Source of the DNA: Paenibacillus sp. NEAU-GSW1
Lineage (GTDB): Bacteria > Bacillota > Bacilli > Paenibacillales > Paenibacillaceae
Direction: 5' to 3'
Assembly (NCBI RefSeq): GCF_009737085.1
Contig: NZ_WOVL01000015.1
Location: 59,625 to 123,624 of the forward strand
DNA length: 64,000 nucleotides
Shown here: piece by piece, positions 34,790 through 42,647 of the stretch
How positions within the stretch are numbered: position 1 is the stretch's first letter
How the letters are laid out: every line of letters begins with the position of its first letter
Translations under genes and position numbers: made by a program
The notes under the pieces: model-generated
The model's input: the letters and a program-made list of their open reading frames with translations, nothing else
What the model was told of the DNA's origin: nothing
Database searches by the model: none

Positions 34790-34836
34790 CTAAAAAAAAG
34801 AAGCTGTCCTGCAACTCGCAGGACAGCTTCTTATCT
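34790..34836 (-). terminator. Terminator of the cysJI operon
   Basis: Minus-strand stem AAGAAGCTGTCCTGC / GCAGGACAGCTTCTT followed by TTTTTT, shortly after the cysI stop at 34852. Confidence 0.92.
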
Positions 34837-34851
34837 AAATATTTTTTTCGC

Positions 34852-36588
34852 TTAGCTATGGAAGTTGGTTCCATCCGTAACCGCTGCTACATAACCGGCA
34901 CGAACAACGAAATCGCCAAAATGCTCGCCGATGTTCCGATCCTTGCCATAATGCTGCAAAATCGGCTTCAGCGTATCGATGATTTCCTCTTCGCCGATAT
35001 TTTCACGGTACATTTTGCTCAGTCTGTCGCCAGTAAAGCCTGCGCCCATATACATGTTGTACTTGCCTTGCGCTTTGCCGATAAACGAGATTTCGCCGAG
35101 TGCAGGACGCGCGCAGCCATTCGGACATCCGGTCATCCGAATGTTGATCTCTTCCTCGCGCAAGCCGGCTTCTTCGATAATAGGCTCAAGCTTGTCGATC
35201 AAGGTTGGCAGATAGCGTTCCGCTTCCGCCATTGCCAGGCCGCAAGTCGGGAAAGCGACGCAGGACAAAGCGTTGCGGCGCAGAGCTGAAAGATGTGCGC
35301 CTTCCGTGATACCGTGCTCTTTCAGGAGCGCATCGACTTTCGCTTTTTTCTGGCTTGTCACGTTAGCGATGACCAGATTTTGGTTCGCCGACAGACGGAA
35401 ATCGCCAGTGTGGATTTTCGCAATTTCACGAAGTCCAGTTTTGAGCTTATGCGTATCCGTATCAACGATACGTCCGCTTTGAATGTAGATGTTAATGTTC
35501 CATTTGCCGTTTTTGTTTTTCACCCAGCCGTACTGATCGCCTGTATGGGTAAAATGGAACGGACGCGCAGGCTCCAGCTTCCAGCCGAGACGGTCATGAA
35601 GCTCTTCCACAAACCAGTCCAGACCGTGACGATCGATTGTATATTTGAAACGAGCGTATTTACGAACAGAACGGTTGCCGTAATCGCGTTGAATCGTAAC
35701 TGTTTTCTCAGCAACGTCGAGAATTTGTTCCGGCTTCACGAAGCCGATCACTTTCGCGAGCTGCGGATACGTTTGGTTATCGCCGTGCGTCATGCCCATG
35801 CCGCCGCCAACCGTAACGTTGAAGCCGACCAGCTTGCCTTTTTCTACGATTGCGATATAGCCAAGGTCTTGCGAGTAAATGTCGACATCGTTCGATGGCG
35901 GAACCGCAACGCCGATTTTGAACTTACGCGGCAAGTATACGCGGCCATAGATCGGTTCTACCGGGTCTTCGCCTTCGATTTTCGCGTCCTCGCTGCTAAC
36001 GACCTTCTCGCCGTCCAGCCAGATTTCATGGTAAGCAGGCGTTTTCGGCGCAAGATGGCTCGTCAGCTGCTGCGACCAATGAAACACTTCACTATGAATT
36101 TCCGATTGATCCGGATTCGGGTTGCACATAACGTTACGGCTTACGTCGCCGCATGCGGCCAGCGTCGTCAGCATCGCATCGTTAATTTCACGGATCGTGC
36201 TTTTCAAATTCCATTTCAGAACGCCGTGCAGCTGAAACGCTTGGCGCGTCGTAACGCGCAAGCTGCCGCTGCCGTATTTGTCAGCAAGCTCGTCCATGAC
36301 CAGCCATTGTTCTGGTGTCGATACGCCGCCTGGCGTAACGACGCGAAGCATAAATTGATAAGCCGGCTCCAGCTTTTGCTTCTGACGTTCATTGCGCAAA
36401 TCGCGGTCGTCCTGCATATAGCTGCCATGGAATTTCAACAGCCGGTTGTCAAGCTCAGGCAATCCGCCTGTGATGCGGTTGTTCAGAGAGCCTACGAGCG
36501 ATCCGCGCAAGTAGTTGCTCTCCTCTTTCAGCAATTCCACATCGCTTGGAGGTCCGCCAATCGGCTCTACTTTATGTTTGTTTGCCAT
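34852..36588 (-). CDS. cysI: Assimilatory sulfite reductase (NADPH) haemoprotein, beta subunit
   Basis: 578 aa, full length. The sirohaem/4Fe-4S ligands are all present: CVAFPTC (Cys about 443 and 449) and GCPNGC (about 488 and 492). Two SiR ferredoxin-like halves carry the arginines and lysines of the sulfite site ([21 protein letters not shown]). It reduces sulfite to sulfide with electrons from CysJ. ATG nine bases after TAAGGAG, where the TAA is also the stop of a 12-codon mini-ORF lying between cysJ and cysI. Confidence 0.97.
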   Translation of the reverse strand: MANKHKVEPIGGPPSDVELLKEESNYLRGSLVGSLNNRITGGLPELDNRLLKFHGSYMQDDRDLRNERQKQKLEPAYQFMLRVVTPGGVSTPEQWLVMDELADKYGSGSLRVTTRQAFQLHGVLKWNLKSTIREINDAMLTTLAACGDVSRNVMCNPNPDQSEIHSEVFHWSQQLTSHLAPKTPAYHEIWLDGEKVVSSEDAKIEGEDPVEPIYGRVYLPRKFKIGVAVPPSNDVDIYSQDLGYIAIVEKGKLVGFNVTVGGGMGMTHGDNQTYPQLAKVIGFVKPEQILDVAEKTVTIQRDYGNRSVRKYARFKYTIDRHGLDWFVEELHDRLGWKLEPARPFHFTHTGDQYGWVKNKNGKWNINIYIQSGRIVDTDTHKLKTGLREIAKIHTGDFRLSANQNLVIANVTSQKKAKVDALLKEHGITEGAHLSALRRNALSCVAFPTCGLAMAEAERYLPTLIDKLEPIIEEAGLREEEINIRMTGCPNGCARPALGEISFIGKAQGKYNMYMGAGFTGDRLSKMYRENIGEEEIIDTLKPILQHYGKDRNIGEHFGDFVVRAGYVAAVTDGTNFHS

Positions 36589-36601
36589 TGTTTCTGACTC
36601 C

Positions 36602-36683
36602 TTACATCAGGATCTTTAAGTGGAGCTTAAAGTCACTCATTGTTACATCAGGATCTTTAAGTGGAGCTTAAAGTCACTCATTG
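36602..36683 (-). repeat. Two 41-bp direct repeats, each a 12-codon mini-ORF, between cysJ and cysI
   Basis: Two identical 41-bp units fill the 95-base gap between cysJ and the cysI ribosome site. On the minus strand each reads ATG AGT GAC ... CTG ATG TAA ([12 protein letters not shown]): 36679-36681 to 36643, and 36638-36640 to 36602. Each ATG lies two bases after the preceding stop (TAACAATG), first that of cysJ, then that of the first unit. The second TAA forms part of TAAGGAG, the cysI ribosome site. The unit can form a hairpin (CTTTAAG/CTTAAAG). It is homologous to the array at 39304-39594. Confidence 0.9.
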
Positions 36684-38555
36684 TTAATACACATCGCGTT
36701 GGTAACGGCCTTGTTCTTGCAGTCCGGAGAGGTATGCAGCCGCTTGCTCTGCGTTTTTGCCGCCTTGCTTCTCGATAATGGAGAGCAATGCACCGTGCAC
36801 ATCGTGCGCCATATGCTTCTCGTCGCCGCAAATGTAGACGTGAGCGCCCTCTTCCAGCCATTGATACAGCTCGGAGGACTTCTCTATCATGCGATCCTGT
36901 ACATAAACTTTCTCAGCCGTATCACGGGAGAACGCTACATCCAGATTCGTCAGCACGCCGTCGTTCAACATGCGCTGCCAATCTGTTTGATAGAGGAAAT
37001 CGGTAACGAAGTGACGGTCGCCGTAGAACAGCCATGTTTTGCCGTCTGCGCCTTGCTCTTCCCGGTCTTCGAGGAAAGCTCTGAAAGGCGCTACGCCTGT
37101 GCCTGGACCGATCATAATAACCGGTGTTTCCGGGTTAACCGGCGGTTTGAAGTTCGGATTTTGCTGAATGAAAATCGGAAGCGTATCGCCCGGCTCAAGA
37201 CGTTCGGAAACATGAACGGAGCAAACGCCGCTGCGCGTGCGTCCATTCGATTCGTACTGTACCTTGCGGATCGTCAAATGCACTTCATCCGGATGCGCGT
37301 TGTAGCTGCTTGCGATCGAATAGAGGCGCGGCGGCAGCTTGCGCAGCAATCCGACAAGATCGGACGCCTTCAGCGACCATGGACCGAAATCTTGAATCAG
37401 ATCCAACAAATCGCGGCCGTTCATATAGGCTTTCAGCTCTTCTTTGCTTTCAGGTTTAACGAGCTCTTGCAGTTTGCCGTTGCCAGTAAATGCGGCTGCT
37501 TTCTCCAGCAGCGGCTTCGTCAGCACCGTAATTTCGTAGTGGTGGAGCAGCGCTTCTCGCAGCGTCGCCGTTTCGCCGGCTTTGCCTGCTGCTACTTGCT
37601 CTTCCGCATTCCATTTCAGTTCATCAATAATAGCTGTAACCAATGCCGGTTCGTTCTGCGCATAAACGCCTACGCAGTCGCCAGGCGCATAAGTCAGTCC
37701 CGAGCCTTCGAGCGAAAGCTCAAGATGGCGGGTTTCGCGATCCGAGCCGCGGCCGTTCAAGTTCAAGTTGTCCAGCACTTCCGCTTTAAACGGATTGCTG
37801 CGCGAGTATTCCGATTCAATAGAAGCTTCTGCCGTTGCAGGAGCTGCAGCGGTTGCGGAAGCTGCTGTCGGAGTTGCCGCAGCTGCTGCGCTTAACGCGT
37901 TCGCTACGCTGGCAATCCATGCCGATGCCGCTTCTTCAAAGTCGACGTCGCAATCGACGCGGTCAACAATACGCTGAGCGCCGAGCTCTTCAAGACGTTT
38001 ATCGAAATCTTGCCCTGTTTTGCAGAAAAACTCATAAGACGTATCGCCGAGAGCAAGTACGGAAAATTTAACTTCATCCAGCTTTGGCGCGCGTTTGCCA
38101 AGCAAAAATTCATGGAACGTCAACGCATTGTCCGGCGGATCGCCTTCGCCATGCGTGCTGGCTACGATAAACAGGTGGCCGGCTTTTTTCAAATTGTTCG
38201 TTTTGTATTTGCTCATCGCCGAAAGCGTAACGTCAAGACCTTGCGCTTTAAGCTTATCCGCCAGGCGGCCAGCCAGGCGTTGAGAATTGCCTGTTTGGGA
38301 ACCAAATAGAATCGTCGCTTCGCGCGGCACTTGAACCGCAGCAACAGCTTCAGCAGCCGGCTGTGCAGCCGGCACTGCCAGCGCTGTTTGCGCAGGCGCT
38401 TCAACCAATGAAGCGGCGCTGCCGCCGCGATAAAACGTCAAATATCCGCTTAACCATTGAATTTGCGACTCCGTTAACGTCGGCACAAGCCGATTCAAGA
38501 GCTCAGCTTGCTCTTCTGTAAACGGACTGTTCGTAACTTTAAGTTGCAACAACAT
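36684..38555 (-). CDS. cysJ: Assimilatory sulfite reductase (NADPH) flavoprotein, alpha subunit
   Basis: 623 aa. Flavodoxin domain (about 80-225) with FMN loop ILFGSQTGNSQRLA, an Ala/Thr-rich linker (about 225-250), the FAD domain with LPPRLYSIASS, and the NADPH domain with GPGTGVAPFRAFLEDREE, ending RYQRDVY. It transfers electrons from NADPH to CysI. Start ATG 38555 is only a few bases from GAGGTGG; a TTG two codons later (38549) has better spacing and would give MQLKVTNSPF, the family N-terminus, so it may be the real start. First gene of cysJI. Confidence 0.96.
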   Translation of the reverse strand: MLLQLKVTNSPFTEEQAELLNRLVPTLTESQIQWLSGYLTFYRGGSAASLVEAPAQTALAVPAAQPAAEAVAAVQVPREATILFGSQTGNSQRLAGRLADKLKAQGLDVTLSAMSKYKTNNLKKAGHLFIVASTHGEGDPPDNALTFHEFLLGKRAPKLDEVKFSVLALGDTSYEFFCKTGQDFDKRLEELGAQRIVDRVDCDVDFEEAASAWIASVANALSAAAAATPTAASATAAAPATAEASIESEYSRSNPFKAEVLDNLNLNGRGSDRETRHLELSLEGSGLTYAPGDCVGVYAQNEPALVTAIIDELKWNAEEQVAAGKAGETATLREALLHHYEITVLTKPLLEKAAAFTGNGKLQELVKPESKEELKAYMNGRDLLDLIQDFGPWSLKASDLVGLLRKLPPRLYSIASSYNAHPDEVHLTIRKVQYESNGRTRSGVCSVHVSERLEPGDTLPIFIQQNPNFKPPVNPETPVIMIGPGTGVAPFRAFLEDREEQGADGKTWLFYGDRHFVTDFLYQTDWQRMLNDGVLTNLDVAFSRDTAEKVYVQDRMIEKSSELYQWLEEGAHVYICGDEKHMAHDVHGALLSIIEKQGGKNAEQAAAYLSGLQEQGRYQRDVY

Positions 38556-38621
38556 CCACCTCGCATCGAATCTTTTCGTTAGTACAATTCCAAGTTGCCC
38601 ACTGTGTTTTTAATCTGCTCT

Positions 38622-38651
38622 AATGCTACCGCAGTAGCGTTCTGGGGTCAA
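38622..38651 (-). promoter_or_regulatory. Promoter of cysJI with an embedded dyad
   Basis: On the minus strand TTGACC, a 17-base spacer and TAGCAT lie about 70-95 bases upstream of cysJ. A dyad GCTAC-TGCG-GTAGC (38625-38638) covers the end of the spacer and the -10, so a repressor or other regulator could bind there. Which sulfur regulator acts is not shown. Confidence 0.5.
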
Positions 38652-38834
38652 TGAATTTAGCCTTTTTTTTATATAAATAATTGTGCGGTTATCTTTCAGT
38701 TTTTCTTATAATACTCGTTTTTTCTGTTTTTCAATGATGATTTGCAGTTAATTGCAAATGTTTCTCAATTAAATAGGCGATTTTATACCAATAGTTATCG
38801 CAGATGAAGTGTATTCGATGTAGAAGCGGCAGCT

Positions 38835-39212
38835 CTATTTATTTTCTGTGGCAAACTTCTTGTACATTTCTGGCAAATATTTAATCTTATATTCGATCGT
38901 TTCTAAGTTGCACTGCATTTCCTTCAGCTGCTGCTCCACGTTCTGCTTATGGCGCTTCAAAATATCGATGCCTTTTTCCAGTACGGCGTTATGGTCCGTG
39001 CAATGTTTAATCAATGTTCGAATTTCCTTAATCGGCATTCCCGTATTTTTCAAGCAGCAAATCAGGTCGATCCAATCGATATCATTCTCGTGAAAAACCC
39101 TTGTTCCGCCCCGCCGGTCGAGAAAAGGAAGCAGCCCTTCCTTATCATAATATCGGATCGTATAGATCGATAAATTCGTTCTTTTAGCCACTTCTGAAAT
39201 GGTGTAATTCAT
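38835..39212 (-). CDS. MerR-family transcriptional regulator
   Basis: 125 aa from ATG 39212 (MNYTISEVAKR), six bases after AAGGTG. The N-terminal winged helix (TISEVAKRTNLSIYTIRYYDKEGLLP) is followed by RVFHENDIDWIDLICCLKNTGMPIKEI and a C-terminal dimerising coiled coil. It lacks the spaced metal-binding cysteines of MerR/CueR, so it is closer to the AdhR-like group. It is divergent from an aldo/keto reductase, whose promoter has the 19-base spacer and dyad typical of MerR targets. Confidence 0.9.
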   Translation of the reverse strand: MNYTISEVAKRTNLSIYTIRYYDKEGLLPFLDRRGGTRVFHENDIDWIDLICCLKNTGMPIKEIRTLIKHCTDHNAVLEKGIDILKRHKQNVEQQLKEMQCNLETIEYKIKYLPEMYKKFATENK

Positions 39213-39249
39213 CGCAATCACCTTCTTTTTAAAAAAATCAAATAAGTAG

Positions 39250-39280
39250 TTGACCTAGAGTTAACTCTATCGTTTATCGT
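39250..39280 (+). promoter_or_regulatory. MerR-type promoter and operator upstream of the mini-ORF array
   Basis: -35 TTGACC (39250-39255), a 19-base spacer and -10 TATCGT (39275-39280). The spacer holds the perfect dyad TAGAGTTAACTCTA (39256-39269). An overlong spacer spanned by a dyad is the hallmark of MerR-activated promoters. Transcription would start about 15-20 bases before the first mini-ORF. Confidence 0.8.
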
Positions 39281-39303
39281 GAACTTGTAAAGTTAAAAAA
39301 TAA

Positions 39304-39594
39304 ATGCGTGACTTTGAGCTCCGCCCAAAGATCCTGATGTAGCTATTGCGTGACTTTGAGCTCCGCCCAAAGATCCTGATGTAGCTATTGCGTGACTTTG
39401 AGCTCCGCTCAAAGATCCTGATGTAGCTAATGCGTGACTTTGAGCTCCGCTCAAAGATCCTGATGTAGCTATTGCGTGACTTTGAGCTCCGCTCAAAGAT
39501 CCTGATGTAGCTATTGCGTGACTTTGAGCTCCGCTCAAAGATCCTGATGTAGCTATTGCGTGACTTTGAGCTCCGCTCAAAGATCCTGATGTAA
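39304..39594 (+). repeat. Seven 42-bp tandem repeats, each a 12-codon mini-ORF
   Basis: Seven near-identical units between a MerR promoter and the aldo/keto reductase. In one frame each unit is ATG or TTG, then CGT GAC TTT GAG CTC CGC (CCA/TCA) AAG ATC CTG ATG and a stop (MRDFELR[P/S]KILM). Start codons by unit: ATG, TTG, TTG, ATG, TTG, TTG, TTG. Stops are TAG in six units and TAA in the last, where TAA leads into TAAGGGAG, the reductase ribosome site. Successive frames are separated by a single CTA codon. Hairpin CTTTGAGC/GCTCAAAG in each unit (one mismatch in units 1-2). No ribosome site precedes the mini-ORFs. Confidence 0.92.
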
Positions 39595-39607
39595 GGGAGA
39601 ATTTTTA

Positions 39608-40534
39608 ATGAAATATTTCAAAATTGCCAATACCGATTTGAACGTCTCCAATATTATTATGGGCAATATGCGCCTGAAGCAGCTTTCCTTGCCGGAGGCT
39701 GAGAAGCTGATTCGCACTGCGATGGAGGAAAAAATCAATTTCTTCGACCATGCCGATATTTACGGCCCGTCCTATGGCGAATGCGAAACGTATTTTGCCG
39801 AAGCGATTCAAATGAACGCTACGATTCGCGAGCAAATGATTTTGCAAAGCAAATGCGGAATCCGTCCTGGCTTCTTCGATTTCTCCAAAGAACATATCCT
39901 TGCAGCTACAGACGGCATTCTAAAACGGCTGAATTCGGATTACCTCGACATTTTGCTGCTGCATCGCCCGGATACGCTCGTTGAGCCTGAGGAAGTTGCA
40001 GAAGCGTTCGAGCAGCTGCATGCGAGCGGCAAAGTCCGTTATTTCGGCGTCTCCAATCAAAGCCCGGCGCAAATCGAACTGCTGCAAAAATATACGCCGC
40101 ATAAACTCATTGTCAACCAGCTCCAATTTAGCATTGCGCATACGCCAATGATTGATTCGGGCATTGCGCTCAATATGAACATTGACCAATCCGTCAACCG
40201 CGACAGCAGCATTCTCGACTACAGCCGCTTGAAAGAGATGACGATTCAAGCATGGTCGCCGTTCCAAAAAGGATTTTTCAACGGGCCGTTCTTGGGCGAT
40301 TTGGAGCAATATCCGGAGCTTAACAGCCTCATAGACAAGCTTGCTGAAAAATACAGCGTAAGCAACACAGCGATCGCTGTCGCTTGGATTACACGCCATC
40401 CGGCTAACATTCAAGTCGTAACAGGCACGACCAATGTTCAACGTTTAAAAGACAGCTGCCAAGGCTCCGACATTCCGCTGACGCGGGAAGAATGGTACGG
40501 CATCTATAAGGCGGCAGGCAATATTTTGCCATAA
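39608..40534 (+). CDS. Aldo/keto reductase (YdhF-like)
   Basis: 308 aa. AKR TIM barrel with catalytic Asp/Tyr in FFDHADIYG, Lys in LQSKCGI and His in LLLHRPD, and the NADPH loop VVTGTTNVQRLKDSC near the C-terminus. ATG 39608 follows GGGAG. The transcript probably begins at the MerR promoter 330 bp upstream and reads through seven mini-ORF repeats. Likely a stress-induced carbonyl reductase, given the MerR control; inference. Confidence 0.92.
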   Translation: MKYFKIANTDLNVSNIIMGNMRLKQLSLPEAEKLIRTAMEEKINFFDHADIYGPSYGECETYFAEAIQMNATIREQMILQSKCGIRPGFFDFSKEHILAATDGILKRLNSDYLDILLLHRPDTLVEPEEVAEAFEQLHASGKVRYFGVSNQSPAQIELLQKYTPHKLIVNQLQFSIAHTPMIDSGIALNMNIDQSVNRDSSILDYSRLKEMTIQAWSPFQKGFFNGPFLGDLEQYPELNSLIDKLAEKYSVSNTAIAVAWITRHPANIQVVTGTTNVQRLKDSCQGSDIPLTREEWYGIYKAAGNILP

Positions 40535-40542
40535 TAAAGGAG

Positions 40543-40573
40543 AAGAAGCAGCTGCGGCTGCTTCTTTTTTGTT
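40543..40573 (+). terminator. Terminator after the YdhF-like reductase
   Basis: AGAAGCAGC / GCTGCTTCT stem followed by TTTTT, ten bases after the stop codon. Confidence 0.85.
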
Positions 40574-40601
40574 TGTCATTTGTAATTGCAGGTTGGCAGA
40601 G

Positions 40602-41003
40602 TCAATCATACTGAGACTGATTTCCCGTTCCCTTATTCCATCTTGCCGCCCAGCTTTCCATTTCCTTCAACGATGTCCGGAAATCGAAGCCTTTCTCTGT
40701 AAGCGAATATTCAACGGTTACGGGCACCGTCGGAAAAACCTCACGGCGAACGATCCCACTTTTCTCCAAATGCCGCAAGCAATCCGTCAGCGACTGTGTC
40801 TTCACAATCTCCAAATCCCGATGCAGCTGATTAAATCGTTTTGGCCCCTTCGTCAACTCGGCAATAACGAGAAACGACCATTTCGCCCCCAGCACTTGAA
40901 GTACGGAGCATATATTTTCTGCGTTCAAGTCGGCTTGAACAGACGATGGTGTTGGCGGCTCGGCAGCTAGCTGGCGTGTCGATCGCTGTGCTTGTAAGGT
41001 CAT
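40602..41003 (-). CDS. HxlR-family transcriptional regulator
   Basis: 133 aa from ATG 41003, preceded by GGAGGAAAAA; an ATG five codons earlier overlaps that site. HxlR winged-helix signature: VLGAKWSFLVIAELTKGPKRFNQLHRDLEIVKTQSLTDCLRHLEKSGIV. It is divergent from an MFS exporter at 41157, which is its likely target. Confidence 0.9.
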   Translation of the reverse strand: MTLQAQRSTRQLAAEPPTPSSVQADLNAENICSVLQVLGAKWSFLVIAELTKGPKRFNQLHRDLEIVKTQSLTDCLRHLEKSGIVRREVFPTVPVTVEYSLTEKGFDFRTSLKEMESWAARWNKGTGNQSQYD

Positions 41004-41156
41004 TTTTTCCTCCGGCATCCTCTTTTATCGCCCCTATTCACTTTATTATTGTTAGTTAGTCAATTTGATTGGATAATGTCCAAAATATTTGTCTTCTTAC
41101 ATAAAGTAATCTCCCTCATTATAATACAAATTACCACTAATAAGGAGGGGTTTTAC

Positions 41157-42359
41157 ATGAACCGATTAATGGTCTACACTATCGCCCTAGGCGTATTTTT
41201 AACTGCTACCGCAGAACTTGTCGTCTCAGGTATTGTCGACATTATTGCCAAAGATTTGCAAGTCTCGCTCGCAGCAGCCGGGCAGCTCGTCACCGTCTTT
41301 TCGCTTGCTTTTGCCATTGGCACGCCAATCGTTATTTCCCTGGCAGGCCGCATTAACCGCAAAAAAATGCTGCTGGGCTCCTTAGTCGCATTTGCTCTCG
41401 GCAGCCTTCTCGCGTTTATGAGCACCGATTTGCTTCCATTATTGATTTCCCGTCTTTTACTTGGCGTCAGCGCTGGCGTCTATCTCGTTGTCGCCCTTGG
41501 CTCTGCTGCTAAGCTGGTACAGCCGGCTCAATTAGGCGGAGCGATAGCAACGATGATTCTCGGCTTCAGCGCCGCGATGATTCTTGGCGTTCCGATCGGC
41601 ATTTTCGTTGCTGAACGGTTGGATTGGCATACGATTTTCGCCATCCTCGGTTTTCTCGCTATTGTAATCGGAGCGATTATTTATAAGCTCGTTCCGGATA
41701 TGGAAGGCGATGCTCCGATTTCTTATATGAAGCAGTTTAAAGTACTGGGCGGCACATTGATTATTAGCGGATTGCTGCTGTCCTTCTTTAAAGAAGCAGG
41801 CAATACCGTATTGTTGACCTATATGATTCCCTATATGAAAGAGGTGCTGAATATCAACACCTCGATAGTAACGGCCGTTATGTTCGGACTTGGTCTTGTC
41901 GGAGCGGTTGGTTCCCGGCTCGGCGGTTTCGCAGTCGACCGTTGGGGCGCAGCGCGGACTGTTGTCATTACGATTGCCACCCTTTTTATGTCGTTTGCGC
42001 TATTGCCGCTTGCCGCTCCATCTTCTGCGCTGAGGCTTCTGTTAATCGCTCTAATCATACTGGCTATGTTTGCTTCAGGTCCGGCCGTCCAAAGCTACTT
42101 TATTCAAAGCTCGCCAGCATCTTCTAATCTCGTATTGAGCTTAAACACATCCATCATTCATCTGGGGCTCGCCTCAGGCGCTGGAGCCGGCGGCTTGCTA
42201 ATCGAAACCTCCTCTACTTTCGTCTACCATCCTTGGATGGGCGCCGCATTTCTATTGCTTGGCCTTTCCTTTGCTTTGTTCGCTTTCAGAGCTAGTCGTC
42301 GAGAGAAAAATAAGATCGTCAAAACAGCCACTTCTAACCAGGAGCTTGGCCGAGGTTAA
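41157..42359 (+). CDS. MFS transporter (DHA1-type, arabinose-efflux-like)
   Basis: 400 aa from ATG 41157, six bases after AAGGAGGGG. Twelve membrane helices. The first helix region ends with the ELVVSGIVDIIAKDL pattern of DHA1 exporters, and the loop 2-3 motif GRINRKKMLLGSL is present. It probably exports a small organic compound or drug under control of the divergent HxlR regulator. Confidence 0.9.
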   Translation: MNRLMVYTIALGVFLTATAELVVSGIVDIIAKDLQVSLAAAGQLVTVFSLAFAIGTPIVISLAGRINRKKMLLGSLVAFALGSLLAFMSTDLLPLLISRLLLGVSAGVYLVVALGSAAKLVQPAQLGGAIATMILGFSAAMILGVPIGIFVAERLDWHTIFAILGFLAIVIGAIIYKLVPDMEGDAPISYMKQFKVLGGTLIISGLLLSFFKEAGNTVLLTYMIPYMKEVLNINTSIVTAVMFGLGLVGAVGSRLGGFAVDRWGAARTVVITIATLFMSFALLPLAAPSSALRLLLIALIILAMFASGPAVQSYFIQSSPASSNLVLSLNTSIIHLGLASGAGAGGLLIETSSTFVYHPWMGAAFLLLGLSFALFAFRASRREKNKIVKTATSNQELGRG

Positions 42360-42375
42360 TGTGTTTATTTTAAAC

Positions 42376-42414
42376 AGCGAACCCGCTTCGCAATTTTGCG
42401 AAGCCAGGTTCGCT
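42376..42414. terminator. Strong hairpin after the MFS gene
   Basis: AGCGAACC..GCTTCGCAA / TTGCGAAGC..GGTTCGCT forms a 17-bp stem with a two-base mismatch, followed by ATTTTGG. It can terminate both convergent transcripts. The next 150 bp carry further degenerate copies of the TTCGCTATT / GCGAAGC words. Confidence 0.7.
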
Positions 42415-42647
42415 ATTTTGGTTAGTTTGGAGCGGCCTGCTGCGACTAGCGAAGCGAGTTGCGCTATTTGTGAATGCTGGTTCGCGAAAAGCGCAATCTG
42501 GTTCGTTAACCGGGCGATAGCTTACATCTTTCGCCAGTTTAGCGAAATTCGCTTCGCTATTCAGTGAACCTGCTTCGCTCGGTTGCCTTTCTCAGCTGTA
42601 TTGGTGCTTTACAGCCTAACTGGCGGGATGAAAGAGCCGTCCCTTGC

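Noticed and set aside
35293..36597. 434-aa plus-strand ORF opposite cysI
   Set aside because: Antisense shadow of cysI, whose cluster-binding motifs are unambiguous.
36681..37895. 404-aa plus-strand ORF opposite cysJ
   Set aside because: Antisense shadow of cysJ with a low-complexity Cys/Ser/Arg tail.
38560..38834. Riboswitch or T-box leader upstream of cysJ
   Set aside because: No SAM-box or T-box signature and no terminator/antiterminator pair was seen; only a promoter with a small dyad.
39293..39580. 95-aa minus-strand ORF made of a 14-residue repeat (SGAQSHAIATSGSL)
   Set aside because: It is the antisense reading of the 42-bp mini-ORF array; any frame stays open because 42 is divisible by three. 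No ribosome site or family match.
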